Shown here piece by piece: positions 8,957 through 18,218 of a stretch of 64,000 nucleotides of DNA. The stretch is from NCBI GenBank assembly GCA_044227665.1, contig JBGAWK010000006.1:18113-82112 (forward strand). The letters run 5' to 3'. The notes under the pieces were generated by a model. That model did not search any database, was not told the DNA's origin, and saw nothing but the letters and a program-made list of their open reading frames with translations. A program made the translations under genes and the position numbers. The stretch comes from JBGAWK01 sp044227665. Its GTDB lineage: Bacteria > Bacteroidota > Bacteroidia > Chitinophagales > JADIYW01. The stretch's first letter is position 1, and every line of letters begins with the position of its first letter.

Positions 8957-9571
8957 ATGATAAAAATTAGCACCACTATCCTGTTGTCCTTATCGGTAAT
9001 ATTGAAAGTATATGCTGACTCCCCACTTACATCTATTTCTTTTTATACTATATACAAAGAAAGTAATATTATAGTTAAAGCAAAGGATGACGCATATCTC
9101 AACCAAAATTCGTGTAAGTTCCTTTCTAGCCCAAGTGTAAGCAACGGAGAGAAGGCAGCCTTAATCAATGCACTCGGATGGCGATTCGGAGGACAGCACA
9201 ATGCCCCTGTTTATGCTGATTATTTAAAGCTAAAATATAAATGTAAAAAAAATCTGACAGTCTCCAAACTCTCGGCTTCGGAATTAATGTGCTTAGCGTA
9301 CCTTACAGCAATGGACGACTATCTACATCCTGATAAGGCAATGCCATATATAGAAAAAGCAGTAGCCCTAGACGGCAAAAGCCTATGCATACAACTGATA
9401 CACACACTCATAGTAACACAAATACAGAGCGAGAAAGATTGGTGTGCTGCATGGAGAGCCTACGAAGCATTGCTGATGACGAAAGATATCCTTACTGCCG
9501 ATGTGAAGCCCGAAGTCCTTGATGAGGCTGAGAAATATATGATATTATTCAAAAGTAGTTGTAGGCAATGA
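8957..9571 (+). CDS. Secreted protein of unknown function (helical, TPR-like)
   Basis: 204 residues with a signal peptide (residues 1-20, ending VYADSPL). The mature part is mainly helical and includes a tetratricopeptide-like stretch (LAYLTAMDDY, KAMPYIEKAVALDGKS). It has several cysteines (in NSCKFL, KYKCKK, SLCIQL, DWCAAW and SSCRQ), which could form disulfides in the periplasm. I do not recognise a named family. It abuts the CHU_C protein gene (0 bp) and overlaps the next gene by 4 bp, so it is part of the M16 operon. Confidence 0.75.
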   Translation: MIKISTTILLSLSVILKVYADSPLTSISFYTIYKESNIIVKAKDDAYLNQNSCKFLSSPSVSNGEKAALINALGWRFGGQHNAPVYADYLKLKYKCKKNLTVSKLSASELMCLAYLTAMDDYLHPDKAMPYIEKAVALDGKSLCIQLIHTLIVTQIQSEKDWCAAWRAYEALLMTKDILTADVKPEVLDEAEKYMILFKSSCRQ

Positions 9572-10167
9572 ACAGAGTATTATATTACATATTGTCTATA
9601 GTCATTCTTCATAGTGTTCAGGCTCAGGATACGCTAAGACATAAATATATCAACGACCTAAACTTATTTACTTATGTGGATGTACAATATGGGTATGGTG
9701 TATTGGGTCATCATGTAGGCGCAAGTTTTACCACCAAATACAAGTTTAATTTATTCATATTGAGCTATGCCCAAAATTTTAATGGCTCTGGTATCAATAA
9801 GCTCAATGAAGCCTTATTCATGTATGGATTCTCACGACGGATGAAAAATACCATCTTCAATATTTCAGCAGGGATGGGCTATAACTGGGGGGACGTGAAG
9901 AATGAAGAAAGATGTACCGATGCAGATAGCCTCGTATGTAATGCAACTCCATCAGTATATTTCAAAGGACCCTCATTTCCGATAAAAGTAGGGTTTACTT
10001 TTACACCAAAAAAAATAAAACACGTAATGGGCTGGGGCTTTCACGGATATACCAATATCAATGGACAAAAACCCTATGCCTTAGCAGGCATACACATATC
10101 TATAGGCAAAATTAGCCCCAAACTTACCGAGGCACAAGAGAAGAATGCAGGATATTATCAGCCTTAG
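9568..10167 (+). CDS. Probable outer-membrane beta-barrel protein
   Basis: 199 residues with a signal peptide (ending HSVQAQDTL). The mature chain has alternating polar/aromatic strands and glycine turns (FTYVDVQYGYGVLGHHVGAS, FNISAGMGYNWGDV, IKVGFTFTP, YALAGIHISIG), the pattern of a small beta-barrel. Unusually, it ends with a short polar tail (NAGYYQP) rather than an aromatic strand end. It is the last gene of the operon that starts at 4668. No specific family recognised. Confidence 0.65.
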   Translation: MNRVLYYILSIVILHSVQAQDTLRHKYINDLNLFTYVDVQYGYGVLGHHVGASFTTKYKFNLFILSYAQNFNGSGINKLNEALFMYGFSRRMKNTIFNISAGMGYNWGDVKNEERCTDADSLVCNATPSVYFKGPSFPIKVGFTFTPKKIKHVMGWGFHGYTNINGQKPYALAGIHISIGKISPKLTEAQEKNAGYYQP

Positions 10168-10239
10168 CAATCCTTTTTTAGTTAAAAATAGTATAAAAAT
10201 AGCATCACATGAGATGATTGTCATGATTTGTCTGTTTCT

Positions 10240-10521
10240 ATGAGTAAAACAACAAAAATGAAAAAAGACGCAATGGCAATTTTGGTAGGAGCAATGGCTG
10301 TACTGTACCTTATTAATCCTACTGCGGGATTCTTTGAATTTATTCCTGATAATATACCCCTGTTGGGCAATCTGGATGAGGCTGTAGCCGTAGTGCTCAT
10401 CATCTCGGTACTACAGCACTTTGGCATCAAAGTACCCGATTTTTTCAAAGATAAATTTACTTCTGATAAAAATCCTTCTCAGGAAAAGCCCATAATTACC
10501 ATTCAGCCCAAGAATGGATAG
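10240..10521 (+). CDS. DUF1232 (YkvA-like) small membrane protein
   Basis: 93 residues from ATG 10240 (MSKTTKMKKD); the frame could also start at TTG 10228 or ATG 10258. The centre carries the DUF1232 signature: a hydrophobic segment, then FIPDNIPLLGNLDEAVAVVLII (Pro-Asp-x-Ile-Pro followed by Gly-x-Leu-Asp-Glu/Asp). Members are small membrane proteins of unknown role. The C-terminal 25 residues are polar and Lys-rich. It lies between the M16 operon and leuD with gaps on both sides and looks independent. Confidence 0.75.
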   Translation: MSKTTKMKKDAMAILVGAMAVLYLINPTAGFFEFIPDNIPLLGNLDEAVAVVLIISVLQHFGIKVPDFFKDKFTSDKNPSQEKPIITIQPKNG

Positions 10522-10656
10522 AGATATTTTCATATTATTTCAGCCTCAGATATTAGTCGGATACTTTTCAAGGTAAAAATTTAGTATAGTAAAAAGTCAT
10601 CGCAAGGCATATTTTTCTTTAGGATAGGAGATGATAATTTTTTAGAGGAAAAGCTA

Positions 10657-10664
10657 TACTTTTA
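10657..10664 (+). promoter_or_regulatory. -7-like box TACTTTTA before leuD
   Basis: Seven of eight positions are compatible with TAnnTTTG; it ends 4 bp before ATG 10669, the same distance as at dut and thiL. The 135-bp gap upstream (10522-10656) holds nothing else that I recognise. Confidence 0.35.
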
Positions 10665-10668
10665 CCCT

Positions 10669-11256
10669 ATGGAAAAATTTCAAAAGCTATATACTACGGC
10701 AGTACCCTTGCCTTTGGAAGATATAGATACAGACCAGATTATTCCGGCTCGCTTCCTAAAGGCTACATCCAGAGAAGGCTTTGGCGACAATTTATTTCGC
10801 GATTGGCGATATGCTAATGATGATATGCCCAATGGGGATTTTGTACTAAATAAATCCCAATATCAAGGCAAAATCCTGCTCGCAGGCAAAAATTTTGGCT
10901 GTGGCAGCAGCCGGGAACATGCAGCGTGGGCTATATATGACTATGGGTTTAGGGTGGTGATATCCAGTTTCTTTGCAGATATATTCAAAAATAATGCACT
11001 AAATAATGGGCTGTTGCCCATAACGGTGAGCCCTGAAGAACTAAAACTGATGATGGATGCCGTCTTGACCAATCCACGTACAGAGTTTGTAGTGAACTTA
11101 GAACAACAGAAGGTGTACATGGAGGAGCTTAATATATCTATATCATTTGACATCAATAGCTATAAGAAAACATGCCTTCTAAATGGATACGATGACTTAG
11201 ATTATCTTTTGAGTAGAAAAGATAAAATTGTAGCCTACGAAAATGCTAATGCGTGA
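10669..11256 (+). CDS. leuD: 3-isopropylmalate dehydratase small subunit
   Basis: 195 residues, normal length for LeuD. The swivel-domain signatures are present: IDTDQIIPARFL (19-30) and GKNFGCGSSREHA (73-85), which helps place the substrate at the iron-sulfur cluster of the large subunit. With LeuC it isomerises 2-isopropylmalate to 3-isopropylmalate in leucine synthesis. leuA, leuB and leuC are not in the window, so leuD is separated from at least its immediate partners unless they lie elsewhere. Its TGA stop overlaps the GTG start of the flippase gene. Confidence 0.96.
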   Translation: MEKFQKLYTTAVPLPLEDIDTDQIIPARFLKATSREGFGDNLFRDWRYANDDMPNGDFVLNKSQYQGKILLAGKNFGCGSSREHAAWAIYDYGFRVVISSFFADIFKNNALNNGLLPITVSPEELKLMMDAVLTNPRTEFVVNLEQQKVYMEELNISISFDINSYKKTCLLNGYDDLDYLLSRKDKIVAYENANA

Positions 11257-12740
11257 GCATAATAAAAAAACTGGCTAAAGATACTGCGGCCTATGGGCTG
11301 AGCAGCATCTTAGCGAGGCTGATAAACTACCTCTTTGGTTTCGTAATAGTACTCTATATCACACCAGCAGAATATGGTGTATATGCAAAATTCTATGCCT
11401 ATGCCGGATTTATCATGGTGGTACTTACTCATGGTATGGAGACCACATTCTTCCGATACTTTACCAAAGCAAAGCATCCACGACAAGTATTTGGCACTAC
11501 CTTCTCGTCCGTAACACTTGCAAGCATCATTTTCGGAGCGTTCTGTTTCCTGTCGCAGAAGCCTATATCTTATTGGGTACAAGAGCCTGAAGAAGTGGAG
11601 TATGTCCTGTTCTTTGCAGGAATACTCATCTTTGATGCCCTGTCGGCCTTGCCATTTGCTTATCTTAGAGCTACACATCGCCCTTTAAGATTTGCCTTGC
11701 TGAAAGTGCTTAATATCATGCTGATGCTTTCTATTACAACAGCTTTATTATATATAGTAACCTCAGGAGAATATAATGAAGGCATATTGGGATATATAGC
11801 CACACACAAAGTAAGTACAATATTTATTGGGAATCTTATAGGTAGTGCTATGATACTCATAGGTTTTATACCCCTAATTGCGACTTCTGTGGCTATGCCT
11901 ACAAGTGCATTGTACAAGCAAATGATACCCTATGCCTTGCCCATAATGGTCGTAGGTTTTGCTGGAATGATAAATGAGATGCTCGATAGGATTATGCTGG
12001 AGAGATTATTGCCCTATAGTCCCATAGAAAATAAAACGCAACTTGGGATTTATAGTTTTAATTATAAGCTGGCGATGCTGATGTCATTGTTCATACAGGC
12101 ATACCGCTATGCGGCAGAGCCCTACTTCTTTGCCCATGCCGGCAATAGCGATGCAAAAAAAGTATATGCAAGTACCATGCATTATTTTATAGGAGTAGGA
12201 ATGTTTCTCTTTGCTGCCATTACCTGTGCTACGCCCATCATATATAAGATTCTGCTACATGGTAATCCCATTCGCTTCATCCCCTATGCTACAGGATGGC
12301 AAGTAGTACCCATATTATTGGCGGCAAATCTTTGTTTGGGTATTTATTTCAATATATCTACATGGTACAAGATAACAGATAGAACCTACTTCGGTGCTAT
12401 TATTGCAATACTAGGTGCCGTTATTACCATAGTGCTGAATTACTGGCTTGTGCCGACTATGGGCTTTATGGGTAGTGCTTGGGCTACCTTTCTGTGCTAT
12501 TTCACTATGGTTATTATCGGATATGTATTAGAAAAAAAATATTATCCCATACCATATCCTATGTATGAAATTTTTAAGATTGTAATATTCTCACTACTAC
12601 CAACAACAATATATGTATATATATTACAAATCAAGGAATTAAGCCTTCCTATGATTTTATTAGGAGCAGGTGGAATTATTTTGTTTCTTTTTATGTATTT
12701 ATATTTACATTTCAAAAATGTTGCTTTCATTAGCAGATAA
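11253..12740 (+). CDS. Polysaccharide/oligosaccharide flippase (Wzx/MOP superfamily)
   Basis: 495 residues, almost entirely hydrophobic, with about 12-14 membrane helices. It starts at GTG 11253, overlapping the leuD stop by 4 bp. The N-terminus (KDTAAYGLSSILARLINYLFG) and the early loop ITPAEYGVYAKFYAYAGF are typical of Wzx-like lipid-linked saccharide exporters of Bacteroidota. It should move lipid-linked sugar units across the inner membrane. Together with the nucleotidyltransferase downstream (13221) it suggests a surface-glycan function for this cluster, though no glycosyltransferase is adjacent. Confidence 0.88.
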   Translation: MSIIKKLAKDTAAYGLSSILARLINYLFGFVIVLYITPAEYGVYAKFYAYAGFIMVVLTHGMETTFFRYFTKAKHPRQVFGTTFSSVTLASIIFGAFCFLSQKPISYWVQEPEEVEYVLFFAGILIFDALSALPFAYLRATHRPLRFALLKVLNIMLMLSITTALLYIVTSGEYNEGILGYIATHKVSTIFIGNLIGSAMILIGFIPLIATSVAMPTSALYKQMIPYALPIMVVGFAGMINEMLDRIMLERLLPYSPIENKTQLGIYSFNYKLAMLMSLFIQAYRYAAEPYFFAHAGNSDAKKVYASTMHYFIGVGMFLFAAITCATPIIYKILLHGNPIRFIPYATGWQVVPILLAANLCLGIYFNISTWYKITDRTYFGAIIAILGAVITIVLNYWLVPTMGFMGSAWATFLCYFTMVIIGYVLEKKYYPIPYPMYEIFKIVIFSLLPTTIYVYILQIKELSLPMILLGAGGIILFLFMYLYLHFKNVAFISR

Positions 12741-12759
12741 ATTTTCCGATTAATCTACG

Positions 12760-12767
12760 TAATTTTG
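12760..12767 (+). promoter_or_regulatory. -7 box TAATTTTG directly before dut
   Basis: Perfect TAnnTTTG ending 4 bp before the dut ATG (12772). There is no TTG at the expected -33 position, so it may be fortuitous or part of a leaderless promoter. Confidence 0.4.
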
Positions 12768-12771
12768 AAAC

Positions 12772-13215
12772 ATGGCAATAAAGAAGATTAGAATTGTAAA
12801 TAATTCCGACAATCCTATACCTCAATATGAGACTTCAGGATCTGTAGGATTAGATATGCGGGCACATCTCAAAGAGCCTATTATGCTCAAGCCTCTACAG
12901 CGTGCGCTAATACCTACAGGAATATATATAGAGCTTCCCGATGGTTATGAAGCCCAAATACGACCTCGTAGTGGGCTGGCACTAAAAAAAGGATTGAGTG
13001 TCCTCAATGCTCCAGGTACTATAGATAGCGACTATCGCGGCGAAATAAAAATATTGATGATAAACTTATCCAATGAGTCCACAGTCATCAATACTGGGGA
13101 GCGCATAGCCCAGATGATTATAAATAAGATAGAAAAAGTAGATTTATTGGAAGTAGATGAGCTCACCGAAACCGAAAGAGGCGAGGGTGGCTTTGGACAT
13201 ACAGGTATCAAATAA
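12772..13215 (+). CDS. dut: dUTP diphosphatase
   Basis: 147 residues, the length of trimeric dUTPases. Motifs in order: GSVGLDMRA (1), RPRSGLA at 65-70 (2), APGTIDSDYRGEI at 80-92 with the catalytic Asp in GTID (3), GERIAQM (4) and RGEGGFGHTG at 136-145 (5, with the Phe that stacks on uracil). It hydrolyses dUTP to dUMP and pyrophosphate, keeping uracil out of DNA and feeding thymidylate synthesis. It lies 31 bp after the flippase and 5 bp before the nucleotidyltransferase; this neighbourhood is common in Bacteroidota. Confidence 0.97.
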   Translation: MAIKKIRIVNNSDNPIPQYETSGSVGLDMRAHLKEPIMLKPLQRALIPTGIYIELPDGYEAQIRPRSGLALKKGLSVLNAPGTIDSDYRGEIKILMINLSNESTVINTGERIAQMIINKIEKVDLLEVDELTETERGEGGFGHTGIK

Positions 13216-13220
13216 CGAAG

Positions 13221-14222
13221 ATGAACATTATTATTCCTATGGCAGGACGAGGCTCTAGGCTTCGCCCACATACGCTTACGACACCCAAACCCCTAGTACA
13301 TGTAGCAGGAAAACCCATTGTAGAGTGGCTTGCAGAAGATATTATCAGCTTTTGTCCCGAGAAACCAGATAATATAGGTTTTGTTATAGGCGACTTTGGC
13401 AAAGAAGTAGAACAATCGCTATTGGATGTCGCCAGACATCTAGGGGCTAATGGGAAAATCTATTATCAGGATCAGCCTTTAGGTACTGCCCATGCTATTA
13501 TGTGTGCACAAGAGCTCCTCACAGGAAAAACAGTAGTTGCTTTCGCAGATACCCTTTTTAGGACAGAGTATGTTATAGATACAGAAAAAGATGGTGTCAT
13601 CTTTGTACAAAAAGTCTCCGACCCTAGTGCCTATGGCGTAGTAACTATAGCAGAAGAAGGTCATATAGAGAACTTTGTTGAGAAGCCTACAGACTTCATC
13701 TCCGATCTAGCCATAGTAGGCATATATTATTTCAAAGATGGGATAAGATTGAAAGAAGCTATGCAATATCTTCTCGACAATAATTTGACTACCAAAGGGG
13801 AGTATCAACTTACAGATGCTATGGAAATGCTCAAGAAAGAAGGGCTGAAATACTACCCTGGCGAGATAGATGAGTGGTTGGATTGTGGTAACAAAGAAGC
13901 AGTAGTTCATACTAATAAGCGATGGTTGAAAATAAAATCCTCTCAATTAGCATCATCAGAACCAACGACAGAGAATTGTGTAATCATACCGCCCTGTTAT
14001 TTTGGCAAAAATATCACACTAAAAAACGCAATAATAGGACCTTCTGTAACTATAGGTGACAACAGCATAATATTAAATAGTGTTATTGCTAATACATTAA
14101 TTCAAAATGGTACATATATTGCAAATAAAGTCATACAAAATGCTATGATAGGGGCTAATGCCAAGATACAAGGAAGTGCCTCCGATTATAGCATTAGTGA
14201 CTATAGCGAAATTACTGAATAA
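13221..14222 (+). CDS. Sugar-1-phosphate nucleotidyltransferase with left-handed beta-helix tail
   Basis: 333 residues. The N-terminal Rossmann-like pyrophosphorylase domain has the nucleotide-binding start IIPMAGRGSRLRP (4-16) and the Lys motif TPKPLVHVAGKPI. Residues about 250-330 show hexapeptide-like isoleucine repeats (NAIIGPSVTIGDNSIILNSVI), a left-handed beta-helix as in GlmU. It should make an NDP-sugar from a sugar 1-phosphate and NTP; the exact sugar and base cannot be told. Its TAA stop shares one base with the ATG of the TPR gene. Confidence 0.9.
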   Translation: MNIIIPMAGRGSRLRPHTLTTPKPLVHVAGKPIVEWLAEDIISFCPEKPDNIGFVIGDFGKEVEQSLLDVARHLGANGKIYYQDQPLGTAHAIMCAQELLTGKTVVAFADTLFRTEYVIDTEKDGVIFVQKVSDPSAYGVVTIAEEGHIENFVEKPTDFISDLAIVGIYYFKDGIRLKEAMQYLLDNNLTTKGEYQLTDAMEMLKKEGLKYYPGEIDEWLDCGNKEAVVHTNKRWLKIKSSQLASSEPTTENCVIIPPCYFGKNITLKNAIIGPSVTIGDNSIILNSVIANTLIQNGTYIANKVIQNAMIGANAKIQGSASDYSISDYSEITE

Positions 14223-15997
14223 TGCCTAGAAACAATTCTATAATATTTAATAAAAACCTATTCCCTGCACTTATTGTATTACTAATAATTGTGCTACAGC
14301 TTCCAGCCTTTGCCAAAGGCAAGAAAAACAAAAAAATCAATGACACCACTCCCCAGTCCTCAGAATCTATAGGTAAACGCTTGCAACGTGAGTCCGCATT
14401 TATTGATGCCATACAATCAAAGTCTCTAGAAAATACAGATGAGGCTATACAGAAATTCAGAGCAATACTCAAGGATGACCCTGCCAATCATGCCGCCGCC
14501 TACGAACTATGCAGAATATTTTATGAGTTGGGAGACTACGCAATGGCCGTTACTTATGGAGAAAAAGCAGTAAAGCTCAATAGCGATAATGAGTGGTATT
14601 ACATCTATTTGGCAGAATCTAAGGCAGAGAAAATGGACTTCTCGGGTGCCGCCAAGACCTATGAACAGTATATAGCAAAGCATCCAAAAGATTACGACTT
14701 TTACTACGATTGGGCGTATATGCTGTTGCAGTCTAGCAAAACTAAAGAAGCTATAGCTGTATTCGACAAACTCGAAAGCCTACAGGGGCCTTTGCCAGAT
14801 ATTATCATGGAGAAAGTCAATATCTATACAGAAATAAATAAAATAGATGGCGCAATCAATGAAGTGCAAAAATTGATAAAAGAATACCCTGAAGAAGCCT
14901 CATATTACGGCATGTTGGGGGAGCTGTATGAATCTACAAGGAATTTTGATAAAGCAGAAGATGCCTATAATAAAATATTAAAAATTAATCCCGACGATCA
15001 AAAAGCACTACTGTCTTTGGCGAGTCTTTACAAATTTCAAGACAAAAAAGAAGAGTATAATAAAATACTCAATTCTATCTTTGCCAATCCCAAGACGGAT
15101 ATAGATAGTAAGATTATTGCCTTCATACCCTTGTTAGAAGATTTGGGTGAAGACTCCACGCTCAAGGACGAAGCCCAGACAATAGTCGCATTAATAAACA
15201 AGACACACCCCAATGATGTGAAAGCACTTGCCGCCCAAGGGGATTTTTATTATCAAATCAATGATTCTTTACAAGCAAAACAATGGTATGAAAAAGCTAT
15301 AATTAAGGAATCAGAAGTCCCTAGTACCGTCTTCTTGCAACTATACATTTTGTGCGCCGACATGCAGGACTATAAGGCTCTACAAGAGAACTCAACTATA
15401 GGTATCCGCAAAAATCCCAATGACGAGATGGGCTATTTCTACAATGCGCTCGCCAATTACCAACTGAAAAATTATCAGGCAGTAATAGACACCTTGGACA
15501 AAGGTCTCAAAAAAAACATAGACAACCAGCAGCTCAAAAGCCAGATGTACACCACGCTGGCAGATGCATGTTACGAGCTCAAATATTTTGAAAAGATGGA
15601 TAGTGCTTATGAGGTGGCACTAGAAATAGACCCTAATAACGCCTATTCCTTAAATAATTACGCCTATTATCTTTCTGAACGAAACGAAAGCCTCAAAAAA
15701 GCGGAACTTATGAGTAAACGCTCATTGATGCTGTTGCCTGATAATGCTTCATTCTTAGATACTTATGGGTGGATTAAATATAAGCAGGGAAAATATGAGG
15801 ATGCCCTTACTTATTTCGAGAAAGCCCTACATACAGAAGAAGGCAAGACAAATGAGGTCATCATAGAACATATAGGTGATGTATATATCAAATTAGGCAA
15901 TATAGAGAAGGCAATATCCTCTTGGCAGAAGGCCTTACAATTAGGAGGTAATGGAGACAGCCTGAATAAAAAGATTTCTGAAGTAAATCAAAAATAA
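14222..15997 (+). CDS. Tetratricopeptide-repeat protein, exported
   Basis: 591 residues. An N-terminal hydrophobic stretch (FPALIVLLIIVLQLPAFA) acts as signal peptide or anchor. The remainder is a long series of TPR helices, for example AAAYELCRIFYELGDYAMAV, AEDAYNKILKINPDDQKAL and YGWIKYKQGKYEDALTYFEKAL-type repeats. It probably works as a periplasmic scaffold. It overlaps the nucleotidyltransferase stop by one base and is followed 10 bp later by the DUF4292 lipoprotein and then the EnvC-like gene, a trio often seen together in Bacteroidota. Specific partners unknown. Confidence 0.88.
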   Translation: MPRNNSIIFNKNLFPALIVLLIIVLQLPAFAKGKKNKKINDTTPQSSESIGKRLQRESAFIDAIQSKSLENTDEAIQKFRAILKDDPANHAAAYELCRIFYELGDYAMAVTYGEKAVKLNSDNEWYYIYLAESKAEKMDFSGAAKTYEQYIAKHPKDYDFYYDWAYMLLQSSKTKEAIAVFDKLESLQGPLPDIIMEKVNIYTEINKIDGAINEVQKLIKEYPEEASYYGMLGELYESTRNFDKAEDAYNKILKINPDDQKALLSLASLYKFQDKKEEYNKILNSIFANPKTDIDSKIIAFIPLLEDLGEDSTLKDEAQTIVALINKTHPNDVKALAAQGDFYYQINDSLQAKQWYEKAIIKESEVPSTVFLQLYILCADMQDYKALQENSTIGIRKNPNDEMGYFYNALANYQLKNYQAVIDTLDKGLKKNIDNQQLKSQMYTTLADACYELKYFEKMDSAYEVALEIDPNNAYSLNNYAYYLSERNESLKKAELMSKRSLMLLPDNASFLDTYGWIKYKQGKYEDALTYFEKALHTEEGKTNEVIIEHIGDVYIKLGNIEKAISSWQKALQLGGNGDSLNKKISEVNQK

Positions 15998-16007
15998 TAA
16001 CATTACT

Positions 16008-16835
16008 ATGAAAATTTTTGGTATATCCATATACCTGATGGGTATTTTTATAATAGCAGGTTGTAGCTATATCCAAAGCGCACAAAAGTCTACGCCCACA
16101 GCATCACAGAAACCTACACCAAAAACCATAGCAAAAAAGCCTACAGTGGCTATAGATACTACTATCAAAGATATGGTGCAGTATCATCCACTACATCTCG
16201 CTACAAATGCTAAAGTAGCTCCTTTCAATGAGCTGAGTGCTAAGCTGAAAATGAAGGGAACAATGAATGGTACTACAAGAAGTTTCAGCACAACGCTACG
16301 ATGGAAGAAAGGTGAGAAAATATGGATGTCCATGTCCATATTAGGTATAGAAGGGGTGAGAGTACTCATACGCAAAGACTCCATTTTTATATTGGATAAA
16401 CTAAGTAAAAAGTATTGGGCAGAGCCCTACAGCTATCTGGAAAAGAAAGCAGGATTAGCAATCCCCTTCTCCGATTTAGAGAATGTATTTTTAGGTAATT
16501 TAGTGTCAGCCCAATATATAAGCAAAGACACAATTTTAGGAAAATTTCTCTTAGAAGGTGCGTATCAAAAAGCTGTAGCTACCGCAAAAATTGATACAAT
16601 CAACACCTTGTTGAAAGAAATGAGTGTGTCAGACACTTTACATCACAGAAATTTACAAGCACAATTTGATGACTATAAAGGATTCAATAATAAATGGTGG
16701 TCGTACAAGCGAGATATACAAATTCAGTATGGCAAAAATTCTATTGCTTTAGAAGCAATTTTTGACAAAATTGAGATTGTAAGCCCCTTAGACTACACCT
16801 TTATAGTATCAGATAAATATACACGTGCAAAGTAG
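16008..16835 (+). CDS. DUF4292 lipoprotein
   Basis: 275 residues with a lipobox (MGIFIIAGCSYIQ, Cys at about 19), so probably lipid-anchored in the periplasm. The DUF4292 signature is seen in WMSMSILGIEGVRVLIRKDS followed by FILDKLSKKYW. The fold resembles LolA/LppX-type lipid-carrying half-barrels in general layout, which is inference. The gene overlaps the EnvC-like gene by 11 bp, so the two are translationally coupled. Function has not been established for the family as far as I know. Confidence 0.85.
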   Translation: MKIFGISIYLMGIFIIAGCSYIQSAQKSTPTASQKPTPKTIAKKPTVAIDTTIKDMVQYHPLHLATNAKVAPFNELSAKLKMKGTMNGTTRSFSTTLRWKKGEKIWMSMSILGIEGVRVLIRKDSIFILDKLSKKYWAEPYSYLEKKAGLAIPFSDLENVFLGNLVSAQYISKDTILGKFLLEGAYQKAVATAKIDTINTLLKEMSVSDTLHHRNLQAQFDDYKGFNNKWWSYKRDIQIQYGKNSIALEAIFDKIEIVSPLDYTFIVSDKYTRAK

Positions 16836-18138
16836 AAAGGTCATAGTATTATGCTTGATAGGCTGTATCTGGGGATACAGTTGGGCGAAGACATCTACCT
16901 CACGAAAGACCTTAGAACAGAAAAAGGCAAAGCTACAGAAGGAAATTAAATTCACTCAGGACTTACTCAAGAAGACACAATATACCAAAGAAGCATCACT
17001 ATCTGACTTGGTAACTATAGAAAAGCAAATATCTCTCAGGCAATCGCTAATATCTAATACAGAATCCGAAGTTAAGAATTTTACCTCCGTCATCAAAAAT
17101 AAGATAGATACGCTGATGTCTCTAGAGGCTACCCTTGTAAAGCTGAAAGAAGAATATAAGCGCTCTATATATATCAATTACAAATACTTTAGGCTTACAG
17201 ATAAGCTACTTTTTATTGTTAGTGCGCAAAATTTTGGGGAATCTGTACGAAGATTAAATTACCTTAGAAAAGTCGGAGAACATAGAAAAGTACAGTTTAG
17301 AGAAATTCAGCGTATCAAAGCATCATTGGGAAAAGGTATTTCAGAGGTAAATTCAAAAAAATTAGAAAAGCAAACGCTCTTACATAGCCATAAATTACAG
17401 AAAGAGGAACTTAATAAATCTATTACGGCAAAAAATAAAACCATAGAGTCCCTCAGAATGAGAGAAACCCAGTTGGCAGAAGAGCTCAATAATAAAAAGG
17501 CAGAATCCAAGAAATTAGATGCCGAAATTCAACAAGCTATACAGAAAGAAATACAAGAACAGAAATTAGCATTACAAAAGAAACAAGAAGAAGAAAAAAA
17601 GAAACTCGCAGAAAATACTACAACCAAGCCTACTAAGACGACTACTAAGACCCCTAAATCCACCAAGACAAGCAGCAGCACAACTACCAAAGTTAGCAAC
17701 GCTCCAGAAGCCTCAGACAAGTTATCAGTAAGTTTTTATAAGAACAAAGGAAAATTGCCTTGGCCAGTAGAAAAAGGATTTATTTCCAAATCTTTTGGCA
17801 CTTATGAGCATCCGGAACTGAATAATGTAATAATGGAGAATAATGGAGTGGACTTCCGCTCTGTACAAGGGGCATCAGTACGCTCCATATTCGAAGGAAA
17901 GGTAGTAAGTATTATTGCTAATCCTACCTTTAAAAATGCAGTTATTATCAATCACGGAGAATATTTTTCAGTATATACTAATCTGGAAAATGTCTTTGTA
18001 GAGAAAGGACAAACTGTAAATACTAAGCAATCTATAGGTCGTGCCTATACCGATGATGACAACCAAACAGAAGTACACCTAGAAATTTGGAAAGGAGAAA
18101 GTAAGCTAAATCCTTCATCATGGATAGTGCCTAAATAA
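16825..18138 (+). CDS. EnvC-like murein hydrolase activator (coiled coil plus degenerate LytM/M23 domain)
   Basis: 437 residues starting at GTG 16825, inside the end of the DUF4292 gene. After a signal peptide there is a long coiled coil (about 25-260, rich in K/E/L/Q), a Thr/Lys/Ser linker (about 265-300) and a LytM domain. The zinc ligands are changed: the HxGxD-type motif reads NNGVDFRS, the second motif reads FSVYTNL in place of YxHL, and only HLEIW keeps a His. Such inactive LytM proteins (EnvC, NlpD) activate amidases rather than cutting peptidoglycan themselves. It probably serves in daughter-cell separation. It ends the cluster begun at leuD or dut. Confidence 0.9.
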   Translation: MQSRKVIVLCLIGCIWGYSWAKTSTSRKTLEQKKAKLQKEIKFTQDLLKKTQYTKEASLSDLVTIEKQISLRQSLISNTESEVKNFTSVIKNKIDTLMSLEATLVKLKEEYKRSIYINYKYFRLTDKLLFIVSAQNFGESVRRLNYLRKVGEHRKVQFREIQRIKASLGKGISEVNSKKLEKQTLLHSHKLQKEELNKSITAKNKTIESLRMRETQLAEELNNKKAESKKLDAEIQQAIQKEIQEQKLALQKKQEEEKKKLAENTTTKPTKTTTKTPKSTKTSSSTTTKVSNAPEASDKLSVSFYKNKGKLPWPVEKGFISKSFGTYEHPELNNVIMENNGVDFRSVQGASVRSIFEGKVVSIIANPTFKNAVIINHGEYFSVYTNLENVFVEKGQTVNTKQSIGRAYTDDDNQTEVHLEIWKGESKLNPSSWIVPK

Positions 18139-18183
18139 TATCCACATTACAATCAGGCATAATTTTTGAAAAGAAAAATATAG

Positions 18184-18191
18184 TATATTTG
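18184..18191 (+). promoter_or_regulatory. -7 box TATATTTG before the PCMD lipoprotein gene
   Basis: Perfect TAnnTTTG, 27 bp before ATG 18219. A TTG (18166-18168) lies 15 bp upstream, closer than the usual 19, so the -33 assignment is doubtful. Confidence 0.45.
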
Positions 18192-18218
18192 TATTTAACA
18201 ATATTTTAAGAATCTATA

